A stretch of 64,000 nt of DNA from contig NZ_KB890684.1 in assembly GCF_000373185.1 (NCBI RefSeq), forward strand, positions 62,001 through 126,000, read 5' to 3'. This DNA is from Segatella paludivivens DSM 17968 = JCM 13650. GTDB lineage: Bacteria > Bacteroidota > Bacteroidia > Bacteroidales > Bacteroidaceae. The notes below the pieces were generated by a model that had not been told where the DNA came from, did no database searches, and worked only from the letters and a program-made list of their open reading frames with translations. A program made the translations under genes and the position numbers. The number at the start of each line of letters is the position of its first letter. The stretch's first letter is position 1. Shown here one piece after another: positions 16,278 to 26,315 of the stretch.

Positions 16278-18326
16278 TTATTTTCGATGATTATTACTGC
16301 TGAAGTTTGGATTATAACTCTTTTTGTTCTTACCTTTATAACCTTTAGATTTTGAAGTCTTGTCATAAGAACCAACACCAGGATTATCGTAGGTGCTGCC
16401 TACAGGACGGTCTTCATATTTTGAATTGCGACTGCGAGCGGGTTTGTGATTGTTTCTGTCAACATCAGAATGGAATTTTTCTGTGCGTGCAGGACCGCTA
16501 GGATATAGCTTCTTTATAAGATCATCTCTGCCGATACGACGCAGTTCTTGTTCTATATTCCTTCTTTCCTCTGGCTTATACCAGAAGAAGAACTGGCGTT
16601 GTGCAAGCTTTTCTCTTGGAGTCTTGGCACTGAACACCGGTTCCAATGTATAAGGATCGTAGCCAGTGTACCATGTCTCTGTGGAAATAGTCATTGGGGT
16701 AGGAGTAAAATCCTGTACTTGCTCAAGATGAAAATCAAGATCCTTAGTTTGTACAGCTAACTCTGCCATATCTTCTTCCTTGCATCCTGGATGCGAACTA
16801 ATGAAATATGGTATAATCTGCTGCTTCAATCCTGCTTCCTTGTTTATGCGATCGAATATCTTCTTAAATTCATAGAACTGGTTAAAAGAGGGTTTGCGCA
16901 TAAGCCTCAAGACATCATCCTGAGTATGTTCCGGAGCAACCTTCAACCTTCCGCTTACATGATGTTCTATCAGTTCACGAGTGTATTCACGTGCTGAAGC
17001 ATTTGCTTTTTCATCTTTGCCCTTATGCAAAAGCAAATCATAGCGAACACCACTTCCTATAAAACTTTTCTTTATTCCAGGTAATGCGTCTACGGCATGA
17101 TAGATGTCAAGCAGATGTGAGTGATCGGTATCAAGATTAGGACACACCTGAGGATTGATACACGACGGACGTTTGCAAAGCTCACAAGCTTTATGATTTT
17201 TCCCATGCATACCATACATGTTGGCGGACGGTCCTCCAAGATCGGACAGATAGCCCTTAAAGTCTGGCATGCTGATTACTTTCTTGACTTCGCGCAAGAT
17301 GCTTTCCTTACTTCTGCACACAACAAATTTACCTTGATGTGCAGATATTGTACAGAAAGCGCAACCACCAAAACAGCCATGATGCATGTTGATAGAGAAC
17401 TTTATCATTTCGAAAGCCGGTATCTTCTTGCCTTTATATTTAGGATGTGGTAGTCGGGTATATGGCAAATCGAAAGAAGCATCAAGTTCCTCGGTTGTCA
17501 TTGTGGGATAAGGAGGATTTACAACAGCATATACTTTACCAGTCTGCTGGAGCAATCTTTGTGCATGAATCTTATTTGATTCTTCCTCAATATGTCTGTA
17601 GTTTTCTGCTTCAGCTTTCTTGTTAGCTAGACACTCTTCATGAGAATGAAGAATGATGTCGTCTTCTTTTATTCCGCCATAGATATCGCCCTCTTTTGCG
17701 AGATAGACAGTTTGAGGAATGTTGTGCATGTCATTGATAGACATTCCAGACTCAATATCTTTGCTTACCTGAATAATTGATTTGGTACCTGAACCATATA
17801 ATATCATATCTGCGCCACTGTCACAAAGAATGCAACGGCGTAGTTTGTCCTGCCAATAGTCATAATGTGTGAGGCGGCGCATTGAGGCCTCTATTCCTCC
17901 AAGAATGACTGGTACGTCAGGATATATTTTCTTTAATATCTGTGAATATACAACAGTTGGATACTCAGGACGGCAGTCGTGACGACCGTCCGGACTATAC
18001 TCGTCAACAGAACGTAATCGTTTGTTGGCTGTATATTTGTTTACCATAGAGTCCATGCATCCCGGTGAAATACCGAAGAAGAGTTTTGGACGTCCTAATT
18101 TTTTGAAATCTCTGAAATCGCCATGCCAGTCAGGCTGTGGAACAATTGCTACACGATAGCCTGCTGCTTCAAGGGCTCTGCCGATAACAGCAGCGCCAAA
18201 AGATGGGTGATCAACATACGCATCACCCGAAAATAAAATAACATCAAGTTCGTCCCAACCACGGAGTTCACACTCTTTCTTTGTAGTTGGAAGAAAATCT
18301 GTCAATTTGTATTGTTCTGAATCCAA
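16278..18326 (-). CDS. YgiQ family radical SAM protein
   Basis: 682 residues, family-typical length. The N-terminal about 280 residues form the YgiQ/UPF0313 N domain, including DAYVDHPSFG. The radical SAM core carries the cluster motif CFGGCAFC with Cys318, Cys322 and Cys325. The C-terminal DUF3362-type region follows (GYDPYTLEPVFSAKTPREK) and ends in a basic, low-complexity tail of Lys/Asn/Ser. It binds a 4Fe-4S cluster and SAM; the substrate is unknown, and the basic tail suggests contact with nucleic acid or ribosomes, which is inference. It is separated from the upstream small gene by a hairpin and from feoB by about 110 bases. Confidence 0.9.
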   Translation of the reverse strand: MDSEQYKLTDFLPTTKKECELRGWDELDVILFSGDAYVDHPSFGAAVIGRALEAAGYRVAIVPQPDWHGDFRDFKKLGRPKLFFGISPGCMDSMVNKYTANKRLRSVDEYSPDGRHDCRPEYPTVVYSQILKKIYPDVPVILGGIEASMRRLTHYDYWQDKLRRCILCDSGADMILYGSGTKSIIQVSKDIESGMSINDMHNIPQTVYLAKEGDIYGGIKEDDIILHSHEECLANKKAEAENYRHIEEESNKIHAQRLLQQTGKVYAVVNPPYPTMTTEELDASFDLPYTRLPHPKYKGKKIPAFEMIKFSINMHHGCFGGCAFCTISAHQGKFVVCRSKESILREVKKVISMPDFKGYLSDLGGPSANMYGMHGKNHKACELCKRPSCINPQVCPNLDTDHSHLLDIYHAVDALPGIKKSFIGSGVRYDLLLHKGKDEKANASAREYTRELIEHHVSGRLKVAPEHTQDDVLRLMRKPSFNQFYEFKKIFDRINKEAGLKQQIIPYFISSHPGCKEEDMAELAVQTKDLDFHLEQVQDFTPTPMTISTETWYTGYDPYTLEPVFSAKTPREKLAQRQFFFWYKPEERRNIEQELRRIGRDDLIKKLYPSGPARTEKFHSDVDRNNHKPARSRNSKYEDRPVGSTYDNPGVGSYDKTSKSKGYKGKNKKSYNPNFSSNNHRK

Positions 18327-18346
18327 TCTTATCTTTAAATTTTAAT

Positions 18347-18372
18347 GCTTGACATGCCGAAACATGTCAAGC
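18347..18372 (-). terminator. Hairpin between small-protein gene and ygiQ-like gene
   Basis: 10-bp inverted repeat GCTTGACATG (18347-18356) / CATGTCAAGC (18363-18372), then an AT-rich tract on the minus strand. It probably ends the upstream envelope operon, with some read-through. Confidence 0.55.
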
Positions 18373-18383
18373 CATATTATTAA

Positions 18384-18713
18384 CTATGCTTCTTGTGGAC
18401 TATCCACTTCGAGTTCTTTGCGCTTGCTCTTCCAGTCAGCATACAACAATACGAAATTGTGTAGTCCAACTGCCTTCATATTAGCGTTATAGATTACGTC
18501 AAGACATAAATCAAGAAGATTCTTGTCGTTGCCGTTTTCACTCTCAATGAGTGAGCGCACATTGAATTTCAACTTATCAAGTACAATCTCGTCAATGATG
18601 CCATTACTGTCGACAAGATTGCGCATTAACTGATATTTGTCGATAGTCTCCAAATGCTGGTCAGTGATTTCTATTGAACGTGTACCAGACTGATTTGCTT
18701 GAATTTTATACAT
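18384..18713 (-). CDS. Small conserved-looking hypothetical protein
   Basis: 109 residues, acidic, mostly helical. It has no signal peptide or membrane helix and no recognised domain. It begins SxxSxIEI-like (YKIQANQSGTRSIEI) and has two Leu-rich helices (KNLLDLCLDVIYNANMK). It follows the amidase/golvesin gene by 44 bases on the same strand and is the last gene of that operon. Good start and codon use support a real gene; function unknown. Confidence 0.65.
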   Translation of the reverse strand: MYKIQANQSGTRSIEITDQHLETIDKYQLMRNLVDSNGIIDEIVLDKLKFNVRSLIESENGNDKNLLDLCLDVIYNANMKAVGLHNFVLLYADWKSKRKELEVDSPQEA

Positions 18714-18757
18714 GGTTTTATTTATTTAAAGATTAAACATATATTTAACTGTATTTT

Positions 18758-21670
18758 CTACTTAGATTTCACTTTGTCAGGCATGACATAGTTGAGAATA
18801 CCTCTTATGATGTCGTTGCGCTCTTTCTTTGATGCAATGCACTCTAACGGGAATGCAACGGTAAAGCTATTGTAGTCTTTACCTTGATAACCAACAGCTG
18901 CACCGCTACCGTTGTTGTATTGCATAGCGCATATAGCTCCCGATGCAGGTGTTATTTCGTCTGATGATGTTGCTGCATAATGTGCATCGTTAAGAGCTCT
19001 GAATAGATAGAACTGCTTACCAAGTCCGTTAATCTGCATGTCACTATTTACAGAATCCGTCCCAGCAGTTGTTACTTTCAATATATTTTTCAAGAACATC
19101 TTTTCGCTGTCTGTAGTCATATCACTTGCAATATAACTTCCACTGACGATGATATTACCGTGATTTTGTGAATAGGTTTGCAAAGCGTTCTGCATTTCAG
19201 AAGTAAATGTCTTGTAATATTTCAAAGAATGTACATCATATTTCTGGAGACCAAGTATCAAGTCTACTGCAGTATAATTCGATAGTTTGATGTCGCCGCT
19301 TTCTATTGCATCAGCCGAACAACTTACTACATTATATTTCCCAGCAGTAGCTATAGCCTGAGTATGCTCTTTAACATAATCAAAGCTGTTACCAGCTATG
19401 AAACTACCAGCCAGTTCATCTCCACAATATCCAAGTCCACCAGGACCTTCTATGCCGATTTTCTTTTTATCAAAACATATTTGCTTACCGTTCCAACCTG
19501 CTGTAAGACCATAAGACACACCTGGATCTTTGTTGAAATCGAAACCTTGAATGCTATCATTGTCAATGACGGCAGGAGCTGAAAGACGGTCAAAGCCATT
19601 TACGACAAGTACTGTTTTTGTTGCAGACGGTTGATAAAGGGCTGATAAAACTTCTGTGGGGAAACTCTCACCGCCACGATTAACAGCTGTAACCTTGAAA
19701 TTATATTGGATACCAGGTGTTATATGCAGGATGGTGTAGTTCTTTAATACTAACGAACCATTATCGAAATCAGATTCTCCAGTAGCTGTATATACATTGT
19801 AAGCGGTAGGATAGGCGGAAGGTTCTAATTTATCTTCTGTTGCCTTCCATGACAATTTAACTTCATCCCCATCTATAAACTCAATCTTGAATCCATTAGG
19901 TGCAAGTGGTTGAATTACAGTTGGTTTGCCATGTGCGTTATTAATATATCTGACAATTGATTTATATAATGATCTGGCCATGCAAAATTTGAAATTAGGA
20001 TCCTGTCCCAATTCCATGTCAGGAAAACTTTGATGTGATAAGGTCTCAATAATTGCCGAAGGAACTTCAGGATTCTTAGTCTCTGAATAATTCTTATCCC
20101 ATAGATATCTGCGGCTCCATTTACCGACAAAAGCTCCTAAGTCACGATCGAATCCATCAAGAAGTGACTTGGCAAAATCATGTGATGTCATTCTTGAAAC
20201 TCCAGAATTAAGCCTGCCTTCATTAAAGTTTGTTGTGCATATAGCGAGTGAACCGATAATGCTATTTCCGATTTTGTCAAATCCAGCATCACTATGCACA
20301 GCTAGAGACAATTCTATAGGTACCTTTTTTCCCTCGATCGTAGGGACATAACATGAACCGCCAGCAAGCCAATTGCTCATGTAGGGTCTTGCATTGATAT
20401 CATCGCCGTAGTCATTGCCGTTTTCCTTGCTGTCATAAACACTCGTTGGTGCTCCTGCCCATTGTGCAGAATAGCGTGCACCCTCAAGGCAACGAGGAAA
20501 TCCGCTTACGCTTCCACCACGTTCAATGTTTCCCATACCACCACCAAATCTAACGGCATCGGCTGTTACGACTCCATGGTTGTGAGAATTATTTGTTATT
20601 ACGACACGATTGTATTGATTATTTCCTGAGGCAAAGTCAAATGTTCCGAGATACACCCAAGTTCCGCCACCCATAGTCTGATTGACTCTGAAATGGGTTT
20701 CACTTCCATTATGGTAAACGATATATTCAGCATCAGGAACACTGTTTTCAGTTGTCTGATAACTTACATATACAGCATATCTTCCTGAAGATGCAAATGT
20801 AGGTTGGTATGAAATTAGAGAAAACTTCTTTTTGCTTTTGGTAGCCTTTATCATTCTGGCAGTACCTTGCTCAAAAGGATTTTCTCCATCCTTATATGTT
20901 CCTTCATGGAACGAGAATCCCTTACCTTCAAACTCTTTCCATTCGCCTTTAACATTGACTTCAAGATAGTTTGGAGCCTTAGAAATATCGTTATCAACTA
21001 TATATTCATTTTTCTGCCAATCACGTTCCCTTGGGGTAAATACGCAAGCTCCGGCATTTTGCAGCATTGGAATAAGATAGGGTATAACGATAGTTTGGGT
21101 GAACAAATCTTCGGTAGTGCCAAACATATTAGGACGCTGCCATTTCCATTCTCTTTTGTCGTTGTCATAATATCGTCCATGACTCGCCCATAGAGTGATG
21201 TGGCGGTCATAGAGTCCATGTGTAATACTGTATGGTAGGGATGCATTTGTAACCCAAGGCTGATCATGATAATCTATATCTCCCCAGAACTTATTACTCT
21301 CATTATCAGCAATAGTAGCATCTGTGGCAAGTTGCTCTATCGGCATGCCACAAGATATTATTATCATCTTATACTGATTGTATTGAGAAGGAAAAATATT
21401 GCTAATCTTTTTATATATTTTCTTTACCGATTTCTGTGTGAGTTCTTGTGCGGCAAAAGAATTGCTAATTTCTAATTTAATAGTCTTAGCATTGTCATCT
21501 ATATCGAAATTTAGGATTCTAATTTGTTCTGGTAGAGAGTTTTTCCCATTATCATATCTTAAGAAATAGTTGCTAATTTCCCTTTGGATAGCTAATTTAT
21601 CATTTGGTGGCAATGCCAGTAAAGATGTTGATAAACAAAGGGTGAAAACAGTAACTATTATTCTATTCAT
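18758..21670 (-). CDS. Exported amidase/golvesin-domain protein (xanthan lyase-like annotation)
   Basis: 970 residues with a signal peptide (residues 1-19, LCLSTSLLALP). It contains an N-acetylmuramoyl-L-alanine amidase fold split by an insert: ITLWASHGRYY near residue 155 supplies a first metal-site His, and AVHSDAG near residue 465 and AIIETLSHQSFPDM near residue 560 supply the rest. The insert (about 255-385) is a golvesin C-terminal-like beta domain (GRYAVYVSYQ, GTWVYLGTF). Residues about 610-700 are a fibronectin type III domain, followed by a 270-residue C-terminal region. Bacteroidetes relatives are often labelled xanthan lyase, but peptidoglycan amidase activity is more likely from the motifs. 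It probably acts in the periplasm or on the cell surface. Confidence 0.75.
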   Translation of the reverse strand: MNRIIVTVFTLCLSTSLLALPPNDKLAIQREISNYFLRYDNGKNSLPEQIRILNFDIDDNAKTIKLEISNSFAAQELTQKSVKKIYKKISNIFPSQYNQYKMIIISCGMPIEQLATDATIADNESNKFWGDIDYHDQPWVTNASLPYSITHGLYDRHITLWASHGRYYDNDKREWKWQRPNMFGTTEDLFTQTIVIPYLIPMLQNAGACVFTPRERDWQKNEYIVDNDISKAPNYLEVNVKGEWKEFEGKGFSFHEGTYKDGENPFEQGTARMIKATKSKKKFSLISYQPTFASSGRYAVYVSYQTTENSVPDAEYIVYHNGSETHFRVNQTMGGGTWVYLGTFDFASGNNQYNRVVITNNSHNHGVVTADAVRFGGGMGNIERGGSVSGFPRCLEGARYSAQWAGAPTSVYDSKENGNDYGDDINARPYMSNWLAGGSCYVPTIEGKKVPIELSLAVHSDAGFDKIGNSIIGSLAICTTNFNEGRLNSGVSRMTSHDFAKSLLDGFDRDLGAFVGKWSRRYLWDKNYSETKNPEVPSAIIETLSHQSFPDMELGQDPNFKFCMARSLYKSIVRYINNAHGKPTVIQPLAPNGFKIEFIDGDEVKLSWKATEDKLEPSAYPTAYNVYTATGESDFDNGSLVLKNYTILHITPGIQYNFKVTAVNRGGESFPTEVLSALYQPSATKTVLVVNGFDRLSAPAVIDNDSIQGFDFNKDPGVSYGLTAGWNGKQICFDKKKIGIEGPGGLGYCGDELAGSFIAGNSFDYVKEHTQAIATAGKYNVVSCSADAIESGDIKLSNYTAVDLILGLQKYDVHSLKYYKTFTSEMQNALQTYSQNHGNIIVSGSYIASDMTTDSEKMFLKNILKVTTAGTDSVNSDMQINGLGKQFYLFRALNDAHYAATSSDEITPASGAICAMQYNNGSGAAVGYQGKDYNSFTVAFPLECIASKKERNDIIRGILNYVMPDKVKSK

Positions 21671-21682
21671 ATCTTAACGTAA

Positions 21683-22228
21683 TTAGTATGCAAAATTCTT
21701 AGGCTTTTTGCCTTTGAAATTTTTGAAATATGCCTTTATAATAGGCATGTCTTTATCTATATCACCTGTAGGAATAAATGATTCTGTACAAGTAATAGTC
21801 TTTTTTTCGTAGTCTACACCATAAAGAAGGATAGGTATATTGGCTTTTAGCGCAATAAAATAAAATCCCTTTTTCCAGTCTGGGTTAGGGGAACGAGTTC
21901 CTTCAGGTGTTATACACAACTTGAATGATTTAGCTTTAAGGGCTGTCTCTGCCAAATTATCTGTCATACTCGTATGCTTTGATCTCCAAACTGGGATTCC
22001 TCCTAACTTATGGAACATCTTACCAAATGGCCAGAAAAACCATTCTTTCTTCATTAGGAAATTAGTTTTTAAACATTCTGCATGTGTGTAAAGCTGTCCT
22101 ATGACAAAATCCCAATTACTAGTATGTGGTGCAAGACAGATTATAAACTTATCAGGGTGGTCAACAGTAATATTTTTTGTCCATCCCATTTTATTATACA
22201 ATATCCAATTACAGATTCTATTTATCAT
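21683..22228 (-). CDS. PlsC-like acyltransferase
   Basis: 181 residues. It has the glycerolipid acyltransferase motifs HTSNWD (H-x4-D catalytic pair) and PEGTRS, with a hydrophobic N-terminal segment. It is a short form of the 1-acylglycerol-3-phosphate acyltransferase superfamily and may act on phospholipid or another envelope lipid at the inner membrane. It lies 12 bases upstream of the amidase/golvesin gene and nine bases after the small-protein gene, in one operon. Confidence 0.82.
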   Translation of the reverse strand: MINRICNWILYNKMGWTKNITVDHPDKFIICLAPHTSNWDFVIGQLYTHAECLKTNFLMKKEWFFWPFGKMFHKLGGIPVWRSKHTSMTDNLAETALKAKSFKLCITPEGTRSPNPDWKKGFYFIALKANIPILLYGVDYEKKTITCTESFIPTGDIDKDMPIIKAYFKNFKGKKPKNFAY

Positions 22229-22237
22229 CGCATGAAT

Positions 22238-22507
22238 TTAAAGATTCTGTATTTGGTCTACCATCTCACTAGCCTGTTTATTGAAATCCTCAATAATGGC
22301 TTTGTAATAAGTCTTTGTTTTCATACCAGGTTCTGGGTGCGAAATGCGGCTTATGAAGTCATTATGTATAATGATTATTGATGTCAACAGTGCATCTATA
22401 TTATCCTTATTCGGCTTTTCACCATACAAAGAAGCTGCTACAGCTTCAGCAAATAAGTCGCTACAAATATAGTTTATAGTTCGTTTTAAAATTCTCTTGT
22501 TTGCCAT
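22238..22507 (-). CDS. Small hypothetical protein, first gene of envelope operon
   Basis: 89 residues from the ATG at 22505-22507, which is preceded by a ribosome-binding AAAGGAAT. An upstream in-frame start at 22567 would overlap the promoter and is rejected. The protein is helical, begins ANKRILKRTINYICSDLFAE, and has no signal peptide or recognised domain. Spacing of nine bases to the acyltransferase gene indicates cotranscription. Confidence 0.7.
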   Translation of the reverse strand: MANKRILKRTINYICSDLFAEAVAASLYGEKPNKDNIDALLTSIIIIHNDFISRISHPEPGMKTKTYYKAIIEDFNKQASEMVDQIQNL

Positions 22508-22538
22508 AATTATTCCTTTATTATTGTCTTTTACTTGC

Positions 22539-22648
22539 CAAAGATAGAAAAAAAATAGGAAAAGCAATACTTTAAATCAAAAAAATGTTTCTAATTTTCG
22601 GTTTTATCATTTTTTCTTTCATTATTTCATGGAAAAGTCTTATTTTTG
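22539..22648. promoter_or_regulatory. Divergent promoters of the envelope operon and pfp
   Basis: Minus strand: -7 TATCTTTG at 22539-22546, 32 bases before the small-protein start. Plus strand: TTTC at 22617-22620, 20 bases, TATTTTTG at 22641-22648, 55 bases before pfp. Confidence 0.6.
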
Positions 22649-22703
22649 CATGTGTCTTATTGGAAATTCAATTATTCGTTGATTATAAAAACTAAAAGCA
22701 ATT

Positions 22704-24344
22704 ATGGAAATTAGCGCATTGCAAAAAGAAAGAGCTGCATATCAGCCAAAGCTGCCTAAGGCTCTTCAAGGTGCCGTAAAAGTTAAAGAAGGTGCTTCTA
22801 CCAAGAGTGTGGACAATCAGGAAGAAATTAAAAAATTATTCCCAAACACTTATGGTATGCCTCTTATTGAGTTTGTACCAGGTGAGAACGCTGACAAAAA
22901 GAAGATTAACATCGGTGTTATTCTTTCTGGTGGTCAGGCTCCTGGTGGTCACAACGTTATCAGTGGTTTGTTTGACGCCGTAAAGAAGCTCAATTCTGAA
23001 AACCGTCTTTATGGTTTCCTAATGGGTCCTGGTGGTCTTGTTGATCATAACTATATTGAGATTACAGCAGAATTCTTGAACCAGTATCGTAACACAGGTG
23101 GTTTTGATATGATTGGTTCTGGTCGTACAAAATTGGAGGAAGAAAATCAGTTTGAAAAGGGCTTGAAGATTATTCGCGAACTAGATATTAACGCTATTGT
23201 TATAATCGGTGGTGATGATTCAAATACCAACGCTTGTGTTTTGGCTGAATATTATGCTGCCAAGAAATATGGTGTACAGGTTATCGGTTGCCCTAAGACT
23301 ATTGATGGTGACCTTAAGAATGAGCAGATTGAAACAAGTTTTGGTTTCGATACAGCTACTAAAACATATTCTGAACTTATCGGTAACATCGAGCGTGACT
23401 GTAACTCAGCACGTAAATACTGGCACTTCATTAAATTGATGGGTCGTTCAGCTTCTCATATCGCACTTGAATGTGCTTTGGAGACTCAGCCAAATATCTG
23501 CTTGATTTCTGAAGAGATTGAGGCAAAGGATATGACTCTTAATCAAGTAGTAGAGGACATCGCTAAGGTTGTTGCATATCGTGCAAAGCAGGGTAATAAC
23601 TTCGGTGTTGTACTTATTCCAGAAGGTCTTATCGAATTTATTCCTGCTATCGGTAGACTGATTCAGGAATTGAATGACTTGTTGGCTGCTCATGGTGCAG
23701 ACTATAAGGATTTGGATAAAGATGCTCAGCGTAAATATATTATCGCTCATCTTTCAAAGGAAAATGCAGCTACATTCGAAACTCTTCCAGAAGGTGTTGC
23801 AAGACAGTTGAGTCTTGATCGTGACCCTCATGGAAATGTTCAGGTTTCTCTCATTGAGACTGAAAAACTTCTTAGCGATATGGTTGGTTCTCTTCTTGCA
23901 AAATGGGCTAAAGAAGGTAAATTCGATGGTAAGTTCGCAGCTCAGCATCACTTCTTCGGTTACGAAGGACGTTGTGCAGCTCCTTCTAACTTCGACGCTG
24001 ACTATTGCTATGCTCTCGGAACTAGCGCAGCACAACTTGTTGCAGCAGGAAAGACTGGTTACATGGCTATCGTAAAGAATACTACAGCAAACGCTAATGA
24101 GTGGAAAGCTGGTGGTGTTCCAATCACAATGATGATGAATATGGAGAAGCGTAACGGAGAAATGAAACCAGTTATCCGTAAGGCTCTCGTTGAACTAGAT
24201 GGTAAACCATTTAAGGCATTTGCTGCAAAGCGTGACGAATGGGCTAAGAATACAGCCTATGTTTACCCAGGTCCTATTCAATATTGGGGTCCAACTGAAG
24301 TTTGTGATCAGACTACAAAGACTCTGAAACTTGAACAAGATTAA
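22704..24344 (+). CDS. pfp: Pyrophosphate--fructose 6-phosphate 1-phosphotransferase
   Basis: 546 residues, the long-form PPi-dependent phosphofructokinase. GGQAPGGHN (76-84) forms the phosphate-binding loop. GGDDSN (169-174) and PKTIDGD (197-203) are the PPi-specific versions of motifs that read GGDGS and PGTIDND in ATP enzymes. The reversible enzyme uses pyrophosphate instead of ATP in glycolysis and gluconeogenesis, in the cytoplasm. It is a single gene with its own promoter and a strong terminator. The codon choice is more biased than its neighbours, which fits high expression. Confidence 0.95.
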   Translation: MEISALQKERAAYQPKLPKALQGAVKVKEGASTKSVDNQEEIKKLFPNTYGMPLIEFVPGENADKKKINIGVILSGGQAPGGHNVISGLFDAVKKLNSENRLYGFLMGPGGLVDHNYIEITAEFLNQYRNTGGFDMIGSGRTKLEEENQFEKGLKIIRELDINAIVIIGGDDSNTNACVLAEYYAAKKYGVQVIGCPKTIDGDLKNEQIETSFGFDTATKTYSELIGNIERDCNSARKYWHFIKLMGRSASHIALECALETQPNICLISEEIEAKDMTLNQVVEDIAKVVAYRAKQGNNFGVVLIPEGLIEFIPAIGRLIQELNDLLAAHGADYKDLDKDAQRKYIIAHLSKENAATFETLPEGVARQLSLDRDPHGNVQVSLIETEKLLSDMVGSLLAKWAKEGKFDGKFAAQHHFFGYEGRCAAPSNFDADYCYALGTSAAQLVAAGKTGYMAIVKNTTANANEWKAGGVPITMMMNMEKRNGEMKPVIRKALVELDGKPFKAFAAKRDEWAKNTAYVYPGPIQYWGPTEVCDQTTKTLKLEQD

Positions 24345-24362
24345 TATTAAGTGATATATCAG

Positions 24363-24409
24363 GGATAGGGTAGTCGTTTGAAAAGATAATGACAACCCTA
24401 TCCTTTTTT
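24363..24409 (+). terminator. pfp terminator
   Basis: 9-bp stem GGATAGGGT (24363-24371) / ACCCTATCC (24395-24403), extended inside by AGTC/GAC, then six T residues. Confidence 0.9.
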
Positions 24410-24421
24410 CATAAATCAGGT

Positions 24422-25294
24422 ATGACAAATAGTAAAAAAAGTATAAGCAGTGGGAAAAGTCGTTCTACGCAGACCAAAAGTAAGCGTAAAGGGCATACCA
24501 CGCAACATAAACTGTCATACCCATTTCATAAGTACCCTAGATGGGCAGTAATGCTCGGGGCAATAGGTATAATTGCTTTGTACGTTTGGTGTTTTTACTA
24601 TTTTTTTGTCAGTCCAACAGGATTCAGATGGCGTGCGCTATATGGTGATGCTAAATATCCAGAAGGTTATGAGATACATGGTATTGATATTTCGCATTAT
24701 CAAGATAACATTGATTGGGACGCACTGTCAAATGCAATGATTAAAGGCTGCCCTGTGAGATTCATAATCATGAAAAGTACTGAAGGTGTTAATAATCTTG
24801 ATGAGACTTTTTATGAAAATTATCAAAGTGCTGGTGATTATGGTTTTATAAGAGGAGCTTATCATTTTTGGAGCAATAATTCATCGGCTCGTGAACAGGC
24901 TTATTATTTTCTTGATAAAGTGCATCTTAATGAAGGTGACCTTCCACCAATACTTGATGTTGAACATAAGCCAAAAGGCGAAAGTACAGAGGATTTTCAA
25001 CGTGATGTTTTAACATGGCTCCATATTGTGGAAGATAAATATCATGTTAAGCCCATTATATATACATACTATAAGTTTAAGCAAAATTATCTTGCAGCTC
25101 CAGTCTTTGATGATTATCCATATTGGATAGCCCACTACTATGTAGAAAAGGTGGAATATAAAGGACCGTGGAAGTTCTGGCAACATACTGATGCCGGAAG
25201 ACTTCCAGGTATAAAAGGATATGTAGACTTTAATATTTACAATGGTAGTTATTATGATTTAAAGAAACTTACCATTGGAAATGATAATTGGTAG
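24422..25294 (+). CDS. Membrane-anchored GH25 lysozyme-like muramidase
   Basis: 290 residues from the ATG at 24422. The ATG at 24389 lies inside the pfp terminator and is rejected. A basic Ser/Lys-rich cytoplasmic head of 40 residues is followed by one membrane helix (41-63), then a GH25 domain with GIDISHYQ (catalytic Asp89), FIIMKSTEG, and ILDVEH with a second acid. GH25 enzymes cleave the MurNAc-GlcNAc bond of peptidoglycan. The anchor places the domain in the periplasm, suggesting wall remodelling rather than phage lysis. It converges with prmA, 11 bases apart. Confidence 0.88.
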   Translation: MTNSKKSISSGKSRSTQTKSKRKGHTTQHKLSYPFHKYPRWAVMLGAIGIIALYVWCFYYFFVSPTGFRWRALYGDAKYPEGYEIHGIDISHYQDNIDWDALSNAMIKGCPVRFIIMKSTEGVNNLDETFYENYQSAGDYGFIRGAYHFWSNNSSAREQAYYFLDKVHLNEGDLPPILDVEHKPKGESTEDFQRDVLTWLHIVEDKYHVKPIIYTYYKFKQNYLAAPVFDDYPYWIAHYYVEKVEYKGPWKFWQHTDAGRLPGIKGYVDFNIYNGSYYDLKKLTIGNDNW

Positions 25295-25305
25295 ATATTG
25301 CTAAA

Positions 25306-26175
25306 TTATTGGTTCAACAACAATACCAAACAAGCCCATTCTCCATCTTGCTTTCTGCCATATTCTTCAAGACCAAGCTCTTTTGCCTTATCTAAAAGTA
25401 CAGGAATGTCACTCTGATAGAACCCACTTAAAATAAGTAGAGAACCTGTAGTCATTAAACTTTTAAAAGTAGGCATGTCGTTTAAGAGAATGTTCCTATT
25501 GATGTTTGCCATGACTATATCAAAAATACCAGAGATATGGTTGAGTACATTCGAATCACCTTGATATACGCTGATGTTTCCAATAGCGTTGATCTCTGCA
25601 TTGTGTCTTGCATTATTCACGCTCCATTCATCTATGTCATATGCAACGACATTGCTTGCACCAAGTTTTGCTGCTGCTAAACCTAATATTCCTGTACCAC
25701 ATCCACAATCCAATACCATTTTATCTTTTAGATCAAGATGTAAGAGGGTAGAAACAATCATCCTTGTTGTTTCGTGTGTACCTGTTCCAAAAGCTAGTTT
25801 TGCGTCAATGAAAATATGTTCTGTATTTGATGGCATTCCCTTTGGTAAGGGCTTCTTCGCATCACATACTATGATCTTATTGTCTATGTTAATTGGCTCA
25901 AATCCTTTTTCTTCCCATTCTTGATTCCAATCTTTATCATCTGCATATTTGACATTATAAGATATCTCAACATTTGGGATGATAAAATCCTCAATAGACT
26001 TCTTCATTAAGTCCTCATCCCAATTGTCTACCTGACAGTATGCAATAAGACCATCAGATGTTTCTTCAAATGATTCACAACCTGCTTCACCAGCGGCGTC
26101 AGCTAGCAAGTCTCGAGCTGTTTGAAAAACATCTATACTGCTCTTTATACTATAACTAATTTCAAAATATTTCAT
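25306..26175 (-). CDS. prmA: Ribosomal protein L11 methyltransferase
   Basis: 289 residues. The N-terminal half is the substrate-binding domain. The C-terminal half has FGTGTHETT, the SAM-binding motif I VLDCGCGTGILGLAA, and MANINRNIL as the catalytic NxxN-like segment. It trimethylates ribosomal protein L11. A minus-strand -7 TATATTTG lies about 25 bases upstream, near 26193-26200, in the region shared with the divergent next gene. Confidence 0.92.
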   Translation of the reverse strand: MKYFEISYSIKSSIDVFQTARDLLADAAGEAGCESFEETSDGLIAYCQVDNWDEDLMKKSIEDFIIPNVEISYNVKYADDKDWNQEWEEKGFEPINIDNKIIVCDAKKPLPKGMPSNTEHIFIDAKLAFGTGTHETTRMIVSTLLHLDLKDKMVLDCGCGTGILGLAAAKLGASNVVAYDIDEWSVNNARHNAEINAIGNISVYQGDSNVLNHISGIFDIVMANINRNILLNDMPTFKSLMTTGSLLILSGFYQSDIPVLLDKAKELGLEEYGRKQDGEWACLVLLLNQ

Positions 26176-26245
26176 AATGTTGTTAAATTTGAATGCAAAT
26201 ATATAAAAAATAGGGAAAAACCTATCACGGATTAGGGATTTTCCT

Positions 26246-26253
26246 TACATTTG
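26246..26253 (+). promoter_or_regulatory. -7 element for the Tyr/Gly-rich protein gene
   Basis: TACATTTG at 26246-26253, with no clear -33 TTTG. It is 62 bases before the gene. Confidence 0.45.
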
Positions 26254-26315
26254 CACTAAAATAATATATATTTTTGTAATTGAAATATAGTGTAAACAAA
26301 TAAAGAGACAAGAAA

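Noticed and set aside
24389..24421. Upstream start for the GH25 gene
   Set aside because: It lies inside the pfp terminator stem; the ATG at 24422 is preceded by AGG.
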